From positions 179,929,364 through 179,993,363 of the forward strand of contig CM035413.1 of NCBI GenBank assembly GCA_020310875.1: a stretch of DNA of 64,000 bases, given 5' to 3'. Shown one piece after another: positions 1 to 9,829 of the stretch. Origin of the DNA: Ceratopteris richardii. Taxonomy: Eukaryota; Streptophyta; Polypodiopsida; Polypodiales; Pteridaceae. The notes under the pieces were generated by a model. It saw nothing but the letters and a program-made list of their open reading frames with translations, did not search any database and was not told the DNA's origin. Within the stretch, counting starts at the first letter, position 1, and each line of letters starts with the position of its first letter. The translations under genes and the position numbers were made by a program.

Positions 1-959
1 AGAAGTTGTTGGATGCCTCATATATGTATGCATCACCCATGATTAGTTTGCTCTCTTAGATGAGCAGATCTCTACATAGCCCAGGAGTTAAGCATTGGCA
101 AGTAGTTAAATGCTTCCTTTGCTATTGAACTGTTAGTCGTTAGCTTGGCTTGCTTAATCCCAATGGGAGATCAAGACCACCATATTTTCATGCTTTTGTT
201 TGACCCAGATTGGGATGGGTATTTTGATATGCGTGTATCCACAAGGTTTTTACTTCATGCTTGGTAGCTCATGCATATCTTAATTGAGCAAGAAGCAACC
301 TATTGTGGTCACGTCTAGTCTTGAGGCTGAGGATATGGTAACTTTCATATCTATTGTTGATTGTATGTGGCTCATACACCTTATGGATGACTTGGGTGTT
401 GGTTAAACTTCCAATGCCACCATATTTAGTGACAATTGGAGTGCATTGGTAGTTGCAAGGAGACTAGTGTTTCATGCTCATACTAAGAAAATTAAGTTGC
501 ACTATCATTGTGTTAGAGATAGACTCTCTATTGGAGAGACCAATTTCGCATATGTACCAACACGACACAAGCTTGTAGACCTCTTTACAAAGGCTTTGCC
601 TTGTGAGAAATTCGAAGCTTTTTGCAAAGATTTGGGCTTAATCGCTTTTTGGGGTTGAACTTAGTCCACATTGGTTGACACTTCCTTCTAAATGAATGTC
701 CACCTCTTGTTCAACGCGTCAATCCCAAGGGTTATGTTAGTATATTTTATTAGTGATGCATGTGAACATGCTTAGGACCATTGAGACACTTTTTTCCTTT
801 GTCAGGTTTTTTCCCCTTGACTTGTATGTAGATCAATAATCCTCTAAGTTACTACTTATCTTTCACACATTCACATAATAATACACTTAATGTTGTGATA
901 CAACTTTCTTCCTCTTCCTCGTGCTATTTGCATGCTTCCCTAGTCTTCGAACTCTAACA
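1..959 (+). mobile_element. Ty1/copia fossil, family 1, 3' part with LTR
   Basis: This is the 3' end of a copia retrotransposon that runs off the left edge of the window. Positions 1-440 align in translation with the RT/RNase H region of the element at 3666-8813. Positions 446-658 encode the RNase H tail (FHAHTKKIKLHYH, LFTKALP, EKFEAF), matching that element. A weakly conserved LTR follows at 735-959. It is clearly older than the copy at 3666-8813, judging by the many mismatches in both coding and LTR parts. It is broken, with several breaks in the short part seen. Confidence 0.85.
735..959 (+). repeat. 3' LTR of the family-1 copia fossil
   Basis: It starts TGTTAG and ends CTCTAACA. The order of recognisable blocks (gtgatgcatgtgaacatgct, then a pyrimidine-rich block, cttgtat, ttatctttcacacattc, cttcctcttcctcgtgct) parallels the LTR at 40664-40893. 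The boundaries are inferred from that alignment. Confidence 0.7.
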
Positions 960-1620
960 TGCCCTTATGAACATCCTCGTAGACCAAGCCCATCTCAATT
1001 GCCTATGTCAATGAGTGGCACAACTCTTTCCTAAACAATGGTCTAATAGTTTCTCACAAGCTCAACACAAACTTGTGGACTTGGAGAAAATGAAGAATGA
1101 AATATGGTTCTTTTAAGAGTACCTCCCTGTATATATCGACGTACTCCTGAATTGTCTGTTTTTTTTGGATAATGAAAAACTAGGTGTTTAGCGCTCTAGA
1201 TCGCTCATCAAGAGGTTTAAAATTATTGTAGAACATGAACTTGAATGGCTTGCAGATCTTGGGAACCTTCTTATCCTAGTCTATCTTGCACCACCACTTA
1301 TGGGTGACATCCATATGATCGTAAGTAGCCATCTATATCTTATGCCTATTTTCCATGATATGGCATATTATAAAACATTACTCCTAGTTATTGATCCACT
1401 TCTCAATAGCATCAACAATGTGTGCACTCGTAGATCAATGGTATTATGGTGGATTAAGATCTGTAAGCTTCCACTTAGCCTCTCTCATGGGAATACCTTC
1501 ACTAAGAGCCTCTAGATTCGTTGCTCCTTGGTAGTTCCTTGCTCCATCCTTAGTGCTCCAATAATCATCTTTTTGAGAGCCTCATGAGTGCTCTAACATG
1601 TCTTATAGAGTAGTTTATTA
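950..1620 (-). pseudogene. Ty3/gypsy gag remnant
   Basis: Read on the reverse strand, short stretches match the retrotransposon gag pattern of plant gypsy elements: WWCKID, FKFMFYNNF, then TIQEYVDIYREVLLKEPYF about 110 bases further, then IRPLFRKEL. The order and spacing fit the capsid-like gag domain (W, F..FY..F, VQEY...F..L, R..L). It is heavily broken and I cannot define its ends. It is antisense to the gypsy integrase at 1980-3442, so it is probably a separate insertion. The call rests on pattern alone. Confidence 0.45.
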
Positions 1621-1977
1621 GTTTAGCATTTCATGGCTCATAGATTCTATGGACATTGGTGAGTGCGCTATCATGTGTGTCTTGTTGATTGGGGGAAAAG
1701 GTCTTGAATCGATGTTCCTAAGTGTGTAGAAGTTTTTGTTTTGTTTTTTCTTTTCTTTTTGGGTGTATATATGCGAATCGAAGATATTGTGATATCCATC
1801 ATCTAAGATACTACAATATCAATAATGTGAACCTAAGATACTATGATATTAACAATGTAAACCTAAGATATAGTGGTATCAACATTGAAAACTAGAAACA
1901 CAAATATTCATTAGCCTTTTTAAGAGTGAAGCAAAAAAAAAAAAGAGAATACACTTAAGTAAACTTAAAGAGACTAG
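1621..1977. other. Unassigned stretch with short tandem repeat
   Basis: I see no coding signal here. It holds the 30-bp tandem repeat listed separately and an A-rich run just before the gypsy integrase begins. Confidence 0.5.
1773..1892. repeat. Imperfect 30-bp tandem repeat, about four copies
   Basis: The units begin ctaagatact and contain an atattaacaatgt-like core. Three clear units start at 1803, 1833 and 1863, with a weaker one before them. Seen directly. Confidence 0.75.
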
Positions 1978-1979
1978 GA

Positions 1980-3442
1980 GTGCATTGGCCGACTATGGAA
2001 GCAGATGTTCATAAGTTGTGCAAGGAATGCCCAATCTGTAGTATTAAACCACCTGTGGAGCACGCCACATTGTATCAAATGTCTTTAATACCAGATTGGA
2101 GTGAACCATTAGTAGCCTTTTTGAGGACGAAAACATTCCCTCAAGACATGACCTTGGCTAGGCAAAGAAGTTTAGAACAAGAAGCCTTAGACTACTCACT
2201 TATTGGAGACAACTTGTACAAGCGTGGTAAGGATGGTTACCTCAATTTATGTGTCCATGAGAGTGAATATCTTAAGATCTTGGAAACTACTCACCAGGGT
2301 GTAGCAAGAGGACATTTTGGACCAGATCGGGTGATCAAGGCAATACTATTTGCAGGTCTTTGGTGGCCCACTCTTCACATGGATGCACATACCTATGTGA
2401 AGCGATGTGATGTGTGCTAGCGAACTCAGTATCCTATACGTAAAGACGAGATGCCATTGAAACCTATGATGGGTGGCCGTGCATTCTCTAAATGGGGAAT
2501 AGACTTTGTGGGTCCTATTAACCCCCAGCTAAGAGTTCACATGCTGAATACATCATCGTGGTCACAGATTATCTAACCAAGTGGGTAGAGGTAAAAGCTA
2601 CGACAAAGAGCGATGCTCAGACAACTGCTAAGTTCTTATTTGAGAATGTGTTCAAAAGATAGGGGCTACCTATCGAGTTAGTAAGTGATAGAGGCACTCA
2701 CTTCTTGAATGAAGTTATTGAAAATCTTCTCCAAGAATTCTTGGTAGTACATAAGAAGTCTGCCCCCTATGATCCACAAGCGAATGGACAAGCCGAAAGC
2801 ACAAATAAGATTCTATGCAATGTGCTCATCAGATTAGTGAATAATAAACGCTCTGATTGGGACAAACAACTACACCATGGTGTTTAGGCATATAGAGTTG
2901 CCTATAAAACGATGCTCCAAGCCACACCCTTTCAGATGGTATTTGGCCAAAATGCAGTGCTACCATTGGACTTCTTGATACCTACATTGGAAGTAGCACA
3001 AGAGCATGACTGGACAGACCATGAGCTCTCCTCTAGAATCTTTGACCTTGAGCGACTAGGCGAAACAAGATTAAGAGCGATAGCGGGAATTTATGCAGCC
3101 AAAAAAAGAAAAAAAGCATATTTTGATGCACACGTGAAGGATAAGGGCTTAAAAGCAGGAGACCTAGTCCTAGTCTACACTTTGAAGCAACATGCACGGA
3201 AATTAGAGAAGAGAGGCTATGGACCCATGATTATCAATAGGATCTCAACAAGTGGAGCAGTTCAACTAGCCACTCTAGAAGGTGACATCCTCCCTAGTTA
3301 CATCAGTGGATGCAGAGTCAAGTTATATCAGGAACCCCTCACGGAGGAGATGTTAGATCGACTCAATACTGCAAAGAAACGTAAAGAAGAGGAAAAGCGA
3401 ATCCGAGAAGAAGCACAAGCAAAAGCATTGGAACGCATCTGA
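1980..3442 (+). pseudogene. gypsy integrase region
   Basis: It would catalyse insertion of the element DNA. The order of parts is as follows. A first Zn-finger-like tail (HWPTMEADVHKLCKECPIC) is followed by a linker (SLIPDWSEPLVAFL). Then comes a full HHCC-type finger (THQGVARGHFG ... GLWWPTLHMDAHTYVKRCDVC) and the catalytic core (GIDFVGPI, DYLTKWVE-like, SDRGTHF, YDPQANGQAEST). Downstream are the GPY-type C-terminal part (TPFQMVFGQNAVLPLDF; KAYFDAHVKDKGLKAGDLVLVY; KRGYGPMIINRI) and a K/E-rich tail. The motifs identify Ty3/gypsy integrase beyond doubt. It is broken at a few points. The first finger-like tail is a surplus copy. Confidence 0.88.
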
Positions 3443-3445
3443 AGA

Positions 3446-3660
3446 ATGAAATTGAGGAGACAGGGTAGAGATCAGCCTAGGACAGATGACTATGCGAACC
3501 CAGGATATCATATGGCTATGTGTGAAGCCTCAAGTGCAAGTCCCCATAGAATAATTGATCGATGTCCTTTCGTAACCTTAGAGATAGGACAAGGAAAGAG
3601 TGCAAGGAGTGTACGAGCCTTGATTGATTTAGGTGCAGCCATTAGTGTTGTTAAAATTTC
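3446..3660 (+). pseudogene. Retropepsin-like region, first part (downstream of integrase)
   Basis: The reading frame begins three bases after the integrase frame ends. It carries RCPFVTLEIGQGKSARSVRA followed by LIDLGAAISVV, which resembles the retropepsin active-site turn (hydrophobic-D-x-G-A). The copia element at 3666-8813 then interrupts it. In gypsy elements the protease normally precedes reverse transcriptase, so a retropepsin-like region after integrase is unusual. It may be an extra 3' frame or part of a second, adjacent element. The family link is inference from two motifs. Confidence 0.6.
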
Positions 3661-3665
3661 TTACT
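3661..3665. repeat. Target site duplication TTACT, left copy
   Basis: TTACT lies directly left of the copia LTR at 3666 and is repeated at 8814-8818, directly right of the other LTR. A 5-bp duplication is what copia integrases make. Confidence 0.9.
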
Positions 3666-3895
3666 TGTTGGAGGTAGACGTCTGCGGAAGCACGCGAACA
3701 GCACAAGGAAGAAGAAGAAGCTTGGAGCACAACACACAAGACTGAATGTATTACTAGAGAATGTTCAAAGATAAGTAGCCCATTAGGGCAATAGGCGTAT
3801 ATACAAGCCGGGGGAAAAAAACCTCCTAAAGAGGGAAAAAAGTGCCCCGGCGGTCCTAGAGTGTTCACACACATCACTACCTAAATATATCAACA
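3666..3895 (-). repeat. 3' LTR of the family-1 copia element
   Basis: 230 bp. Read on the + strand it starts TGTTGGAGGTAGACG and ends AAATATATCAACA, near-identical to 8587-8813. Confidence 0.95.
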
Positions 3896-3906
3896 AATCC
3901 CCCCTG
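3896..3906 (-). other. Polypurine tract of the copia element
   Basis: On the reverse strand it reads CAGGGGGGATT, immediately before the 3' LTR. This is the usual place for plus-strand priming. The same tract precedes the LTR at 40664. Confidence 0.8.
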
Positions 3907-3969
3907 GGAGTGATGCGGTGAACAAGGAGCTGACACTCATGTATAAGGAAGTGCCAAGCTATGTGGAAA

Positions 3970-4827
3970 TCACTCCACAAAAGGAAGTAAGCCCAAAGCT
4001 TTGCGGAAAGCTTCAAACTTCTCCCTAGGCAGAGCCTTCGTGAAAAGGTATGCAATGTTCTCCTGCGTGGGCACATATGCCAAGCTGATCTCCCCAGCAG
4101 AGAACCTCTTCCTGACATAGTGATAATGCACCTCAATGTGCTTAGTGCGAGCATGGAACACAGGGTTCCTCGCAACTGCCAATGCGCTCTGACTGTCAGT
4201 GAAGATGGTGGTGGCAGAAGACTGGCCAACACCCAAATCAGCCATAAGGCGTCTGAGCCACACACACTCAACAGTCGCTGTGAAAGCTGCCCTATACTCA
4301 GCCTCACAACTGGAAGTGGCCACAGTAGGCTGCTTCTTGCTCAACCAAGATATACATGAGCTACCAAGCATGAAGCAAAAACCACTGGTGGACACACGAG
4401 TGTCATAGCAACCAGCCCAATCTGAGTCAGAAAAAGCATGCAAATCTGGCGGTAGTGATCCCCCCTTGGGATAAAACAACCCAAGTAGCCGAGTACCACT
4501 CAAGTAGCGAAAGATGCGCTTAACCGCTTTCCAATGCGTGACTCCTGGGCAATGCATAAACCTGCTCATCTGTGAGACAACAAACTGAATATCTGGCCGA
4601 GTAATGCATAAGTAAATCAAGAATCCAACAGCCTGCTGATAGAGAACAGCATCAAATGCATCTCCAACATCATGAAGACTCAATCGTAAACCTGTCTCCA
4701 TAGGAGTGGCAATAGGCTTACAGTCTTCAAGGCCAAAACGCTGCAATAATGTGTCAATATATTTCGTTTGACACAAAGCCATTCCACCATCAACGTGCAT
4801 AAACTGAATGCCCAAATAGTGATGCAA
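3970..4827 (-). pseudogene. copia RT C-terminal part and RNase H
   Basis: It continues the reverse transcriptase after the YVDD region (HHYLGIQFM, CQTKYIDTLLQRFG, PMETGLRLSL) and runs through the connection (YLCITRPDIQFVVSQMSRFMH). The copia-type RNase H follows: SDSDWAGC, SSCEAEYRA, TDSQSALAVARNP, then HARTKHIEVHYHYVR and LFTKALPREKFEAFRKALG. It overlaps the end of the upstream IN-RT frame, so this part of pol is broken. Confidence 0.9.
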
Positions 4828-6674
4828 ATCCCCAAATCAGACATCTCAAATGAGGCATGCAAATCAGCCTTAAAATCAGCAATATGTGTCTCAATAGGAC
4901 CAGTGAGCAGCATGTCATCAACATAGACAACAATGATCAAAAGCACATCATTAGCACACTTAACATATAAGGTGCTTTCAGTTGGACTATTCTCAAAACC
5001 ATGTGCAATCAGATAGGCATGTATCTTCTCATACCAAGCACGTGGTGCTTGCTTTAAACCATATAATGCCTTCCTTAACCTGCAAACCTGGTTTTCATGC
5101 CCTTTCTGCACAAAGCCACGGGGCTGAAAAACATACACTTCATGCAAGTCACCATTCAGAAATGCTGTTTTAATATCCAACTGATGTACATTCCAACCAT
5201 GATGGGCTGCAAGTGCACAAATGCTGCGAACAGTAGTCATACAGCATGTAGGTGCAAAGATCTCATCAAAATCAATGCCTCTTTCCTGTGCATAACCCTT
5301 TGCAACAAGCCTAGCCTTATACCTGTCAACTGTACCATCAGGTTTACGCTTCAGCTTGTATACCCACTTAGTGCCAATGGCCTTCTTGCCAGGAGGCAAG
5401 TCACATAAAGACCATGTACCGTTCTTCATTATAGCATCATATTCAGATTGCATAGCAGCCATCCAATTTTCTGAATTTTGTGCTTCATCAAAAGAAACAG
5501 GCTCATTCTCATCACAGAGACTAGATGCAGCCATAGCATAGCAATCTGATGCAAAGGAGGCACTATGAGAGCCTGAACGAGTACGATATGACAAAGGTGC
5601 ATCTAATTTGCTGTCACGCAAAGTCTGCACCAGCCATTTTGGCATAGTTTTTGCCTGCTCAATATCAGCTCTCTCATCAACAAGTGCATCATGTAAATCT
5701 GCATCAGAAATGGAAGGATCTGCATCATCATATGAAACCTGCAAAGGCTGAGAAGTTGCCTCATTAGGACTAGCACTAGCCTGTCCACCTGTAAAAAGAG
5801 GCATCAAAGTATCATACATGTCTTTGGAGCTAACAGATGTCTCCTTAGTACATGAAAGCAATGGCTGAATAGCATCTTCCACAAAGACAACATCACAGCT
5901 AACCAGAATGCGTTTAGTCTGTGGATGATACAGACGATAGCCTTTACTTTCAGAACTGTACCCAATAAAAATACATTTTACTGCCTTATCATCCAATTTT
6001 TTGCGATGTTGTTCAGGCACTAATGCATATGCCAAACAACCAAAAACACGCAGATGAGCAACAGATGGCTTGCGGTCATGCCAAGCCTCATATGGAGTGA
6101 TAGACTGCAACGCTTTGGTGGGACACCTGTTCAGTACATATGTTGCACACATGACAGCCTCAAGCCAGAAACTATGTGGTAAAGCCTGACTTTTGACCAT
6201 GCACCTCGCCATCTCCATGAGTGACCTGTTCTTTCGTTCAGCAACTCCATTCTGTTGAGGTGTATACGGCACTGTACACTGGTCTTTTATCCCACGTTTA
6301 GCCAGAAATGCATTAAAATTTGAAGACATATATTCCCCCCCTCGATCAGAACGGAGGGTGCCCATTTTACATGCTGACAGATTTTCAGCTAAAACCAAAA
6401 ACTGTTTGAAGCACATGAACACTTCGGACTTTGCTTTGAGTGGATATACCCATGCATGCCTAGAAAAATCATCAATGAAAGTCACGAAGTAAAGGTAATT
6501 TCCAAAAGAGGATGTCTGCATAGGACCACAGACATCACTATGTACAAGCTGCAATTTTTGCGTAGCCCGAGCTGAACCATCTTTTGGAAAGGAAGAATGC
6601 TGCATTTTGCCCAAAATACAGCCTTCACAAACATGTTTTCCAGGTGCCTCAAGTTTGGGCAAAGAGGACACCAT
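4680..6674 (-). pseudogene. copia integrase and reverse transcriptase
   Basis: A 664-residue frame. The integrase part shows CEGCILGKM (end of the zinc-binding region), HSDVCGPM and FVTFIDDFSRHAWVY in the core, then RSDRGGEYMS and YTPQQNGVAERKNRSLMEMAR. A linker with the copia IN C-terminal pattern follows (HLRVFGCLAYALVP, KCIFIGYSSESKGYRLY). The reverse transcriptase then shows VDRYKARLVAKGYAQ, QLDIKTAFLNGDLHE, YGLKQAPRAWYEK and the catalytic VVYVDDMLLTG. These are textbook Ty1/copia motifs in textbook order. Confidence 0.93.
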
Positions 6675-6683
6675 TTCAGATTT

Positions 6684-7382
6684 CTACAGGCGTAACAAAC
6701 TAGCAAAATTCAGATGACCAAAGCGTGCATGCCAAAGCTTTGCATCTGACATAGCCTGAGAATCATGAACTGCACATGCCGAATCATTAACAGATCTTTC
6801 ATAGTCTATGAGCTTATACAGCCCACGACATAAAATGCCAGAAGCAATAATCACATCGCCATTTGAGAGATCATGAACTGTACACCTGTCATCAACGAAT
6901 TTCACAACCAAGCCAATCTTGGCTAATGCAGAAACTGATAACAGGTTCTTTTTGATCCCTGGCACAAATAAAGCATCTGACAAAGTGAAAGAACTACCAT
7001 CAGCACTAGTCAGAATGATCTTACCAACTCCCATAACAGGATAAGAGGAGTTATTGGCGCATGTGACAGTATTCCCTGTAGGGGCAGGCTCGAGTGAAGA
7101 GAAGAAACTACGCTGCGAGGTAATATGTTTGGTCGCCCCACTGTCAAAGTACCAAACATCTGAGTCTATTGCAGACATGCACTGATCATGTGAAGATGGG
7201 TCAAAACTACAGACAGTAGTAAATGCCCATTCTTCTTCCTGCACAAGATTTGTAGACTCTGTTTTTGGTGTAGAGGCCTTTGCAACAACCATTCCAGCCT
7301 CTTTCTTCTTTGCCTCTTTAGCAGCCAGTTTTGGACAGTTCTTTATAATATGATCATTTCCTTTACAGTACTTGCAGAACAA
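6684..7382 (-). pseudogene. copia zinc knuckle, protease and pre-integrase region
   Basis: A 232-residue frame. Near its start is a CCHC zinc knuckle (C3-x2-C6-x4-H11-x4-C16), the RNA-binding end of gag. The aspartic protease follows, with its active site at D80 in FDSGATKHIT and the LLSVSALA block of copia proteases. It ends with the gag-pre-integrase motif LWHARFGHLN near residue 220. It lies between the gag frame and the IN-RT frame, as expected for pol of this superfamily. Confidence 0.92.
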
Positions 7383-7415
7383 TTTCTGCTTTTCTGATTT
7401 CTTTTCATCTTTATC

Positions 7416-8231
7416 CTAGTTCTTCGATTGTGCAGCATTTGCAGATTTCTGCTTACTAGTAGAAGAGCTCCATTTTCCTTTGCCCTTTTGACTAGCCAGG
7501 AAAGCTTGATCTGCAACACGCATAATGGACCCGTTGTGCCTGGACTGATCTTCCTGCAACAGAACAGAGACTAATTCCTCAAATGACAAGGCATTCGGAT
7601 TGCCTTTCATCATCAACCGAAGAGTAGAGGCAAAACTCTGATATGAATCAGGAAGACCATTCAAAACGGTCTGCACAAGTGAGCTATCTGGTATAACCTC
7701 ATCAGCAGAAATCAATTGTTCCTTCAGGTCTTTGATCTTTGTAAGAAAACTGTCCATAGAATCACCTTCATTCATGTGCTCACTCTCCAACTGTTTTCGG
7801 AGGTAAGCAACATGAGCCTCATTCCTAGCCTGGTACAAAGTGGTAAGTGTATCCCAAGCATCCTTTGCTGTTCTGCAAGAGCGAATGTGAGGAATAATGG
7901 CATGTTTGACAGACAAGGCTATCAATGCATGTGCCTGGGCATCTCTGCCATCCCAACGAATCTGCTCTGCAGTAGGTGCAACAAAAACAGCAGCACGAAC
8001 ATGAATCTGCGGAATATCATCTTCGACACCATCTTCATCAGCTCCAACACCTGTATTTGCAGTACCTATCGTTACAGGTGTAACATGACGTCTTTCAACA
8101 CCCTGCACAATGTTCCACAATCCTTTTGCAACCAGTACATGTCGCATCATATAAGCCCATAATGGATAGTTGGTACCATCCAACTTATCCTCAACAGCCA
8201 ACATACGAAATACATCACTGCTTTCAGCCAT
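7416..8231 (-). CDS. copia gag (capsid part)
   Basis: A 271-residue open frame starting MAESSDVFRML. It carries the copia gag signature: L.GTNYPLWAYMMRHVLVAKGLWN at the start, AWDTLTTLYQ near the middle, and VAYLRKQLESEHMNEGDSMDSFL plus LNGLPDSYQSFASTLR further on. The length is typical for the capsid domain before the zinc knuckle. It is open throughout. The 5' leader of about 340 bp separates it from the primer binding site. Confidence 0.9.
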   Translation of the reverse strand: MAESSDVFRMLAVEDKLDGTNYPLWAYMMRHVLVAKGLWNIVQGVERRHVTPVTIGTANTGVGADEDGVEDDIPQIHVRAAVFVAPTAEQIRWDGRDAQAHALIALSVKHAIIPHIRSCRTAKDAWDTLTTLYQARNEAHVAYLRKQLESEHMNEGDSMDSFLTKIKDLKEQLISADEVIPDSSLVQTVLNGLPDSYQSFASTLRLMMKGNPNALSFEELVSVLLQEDQSRHNGSIMRVADQAFLASQKGKGKWSSSTSKQKSANAAQSKN

Positions 8232-8572
8232 GGCCAGTGACTAAAATACCTTGATGCAGAAAATTGACTGTATCTCAAAAAGTTGAACAGAACTGCCGAG
8301 ACGAGTTCTGCTAGACCTGTAGCAGACTTCGAGACGCTTAAACTAGCGAACAGAAACTGGTATATACCTTTGGCACAAAAGGACGAAATAGCCTGCACAA
8401 GCGCTGCAATAGTGCGTTCGGAGGCCGAAACGAGCTCAGATCGCGATTTCGGCACAACAGAGCAAAGACGTTTTGATCTCGAAAACACCCTGAGTATGCT
8501 CACCAAATTTCGTGCGAATCTGAGACTACAAACGGAGGAGTGTCGACGGCGCCCTAGAAGAAGCGACGACCT

Positions 8573-8584
8573 GCTCTGATACCA
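8573..8584 (-). other. Primer binding site, initiator tRNA-Met type
   Basis: On the reverse strand it reads TGGTATCAGAGC, two bases inside the 5' LTR. It is the standard plant copia match to the 3' end of initiator tRNA-Met. Confidence 0.9.
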
Positions 8585-8586
8585 AT

Positions 8587-8813
8587 TGTTGGAGATAGAC
8601 GTCTGCGGAAGCACGCGAACAGCACAAGGAAGAAGAAGCTTGGAGCACAACACACAAGACTGAATGTATTACTAGAGAATGTACAAAGATAAGTAGCCCA
8701 TTAGGGCAATAGGCGTATATACAAGCCGGGGGAAAAAAACCTCCTAAAGAGGGAAAAATGTGCCCCGGCCGTCCTAGAGTGTTCACACACATCACTACCT
8801 AAATATATCAACA
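8587..8813 (-). repeat. 5' LTR of the family-1 copia element
   Basis: 227 bp, TG...CA ends, near-identical to 3666-3895. It drives transcription leftwards into gag. Confidence 0.95.
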
Positions 8814-8818
8814 TTACT
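8814..8818. repeat. Target site duplication TTACT, right copy
   Basis: This matches 3661-3665 exactly. Confidence 0.9.
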
Positions 8819-9258
8819 GTCAAGAATTGAACTTAAATGTCAACCCGGTAGAAGCATACCTCATAGGATTGGGAGGTGTGGAAACCCCTTGCATGGGCGA
8901 GGTGGAACTTCCCCTCTACATTCAAGATTTTTTAATGACAGTTAAAGTGCTAGTGTGTCAAGATGAGGATCTCACTGAACCTCTCATCCTGGGTCAAGAC
9001 TGGATCTATGATCATGCAGCCAATCTAAACCTAAGAAGTGGACTTCTTCAGGTATGGGTAAATCAGAACCGCGTTACACTTGAATTAGAGAATGAAGCAC
9101 TCAAGGAACTAGGGAAGGCACAAACTCCTGGTCCTTCTAGGAGTACACATGATCATGATGATGCTATTCTTGTCCAAAACTATGTGATGCAGAGGGATGA
9201 TTGTCTCAACAAAGAAGTCAAAGATACGATGGAACTCCTTTCTTTTCCAAAGCCATAG
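8819..9258 (+). pseudogene. Retropepsin-like region, second part
   Basis: Right of the copia insertion the gypsy reading resumes. It shows VEAYLIGLGGVETPCMGEVEL, a beta-rich stretch, then VKVLVCQDEDLTEPLILGQDWI. The I-L-G-x-D-W motif is the second conserved element of retropepsin folds. An acidic and polar tail follows to 9258. No reverse transcriptase follows, which sets this apart from an ordinary gag-pol protease. Identification is by fold motifs only. Confidence 0.6.
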
Positions 9259-9478
9259 GGAGACAGCAACCAAAGATGGATCAAATGCAGAAGACGCAGA
9301 TGATATATGCTCGAAGTCAAAAGAAAGTATGAAGCACGGTTTCTCAACCACCAAAACAAGTGTGGGTGCAGAAAGGCGACCAACATGTTGCGGTCCAGTC
9401 ACAACCATTGGCTCAACTTCTTATTAGTGAGCAACGACAGGACACTAATAAGAGTCTTTCAGAAATTATTCTACTAAA

Positions 9479-9829
9479 GTGAAGTCTATCTGGGTACCCA
9501 AGAAGTCGATGAAGGTTGATCCACAATCAAGACAAATTTGGGTGCCTAAGGCTTGCTTGCGGGCTCAAATAGCCACACACAGACCACACCATGTACAACA
9601 TGGTTCACTCACTCGAACAGCTGATACCCACTCTTATACGACACACACGAACACATATTCACCCATGAGCACGCGTAGAATCACTTGTAAATGGGTCCCT
9701 AAAAAGCCTCATTTCCAAGCAAACACTCTCATAAAGCCCTCCAGGGTCTCCACAGAACCAAAACCAAAAGCCATCCACTGTGTTTGGCTGCCCAAAGCTT
9801 GTAATAAACCCCCCGACCCCCACTTGTAA
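9479..9829 (+). CDS. Small frame with four WVPK-type motifs
   Basis: A 116-residue open frame of unknown function at the 3' end of the gypsy region. It has a spaced motif seen four times: SIWVPKKS near residue 5, QIWVPKACLR near 22, CKWVPKKPHF near 72 and CVWLPKACNK near 102, with His/Thr-rich stretches between. WVPK-like motifs occur in linker parts of some plant retroelement polyproteins, so it may be the tail of the retroelement product. It may also be chance, or only the degraded end of the retropepsin-like frame. I do not recognise a domain. Confidence 0.4.
   Translation: MKSIWVPKKSMKVDPQSRQIWVPKACLRAQIATHRPHHVQHGSLTRTADTHSYTTHTNTYSPMSTRRITCKWVPKKPHFQANTLIKPSRVSTEPKPKAIHCVWLPKACNKPPDPHL

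Larger units (their letters stand above)
3666..8813 (-). mobile_element. Ty1/copia element, family 1, nearly whole
   Basis: This is a copia retrotransposon of about 5.15 kb in reverse orientation, with both LTRs, primer binding site, gag, protease, integrase, RT, RNase H and polypurine tract in the usual order. Perfect 5-bp duplications flank it. The two LTRs differ by about four substitutions and one 3-bp indel in 227 bp (about 1.8 %), so it is a young insertion, on the order of one million years under common plant rates. It looks almost whole, with about three breaks in the coding part. It sits inside the gypsy element 1978-9830. Confidence 0.95.

Noticed and set aside
7716-8162. 148-residue forward frame opposite the copia gag
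   Set aside because: It is the antisense shadow of an open gag frame with no recognisable motif.
8283-8579. 98-residue forward frame beside the 5' LTR of the copia
   Set aside because: It lies in the untranslated leader of the element on the opposite strand and resembles no protein.
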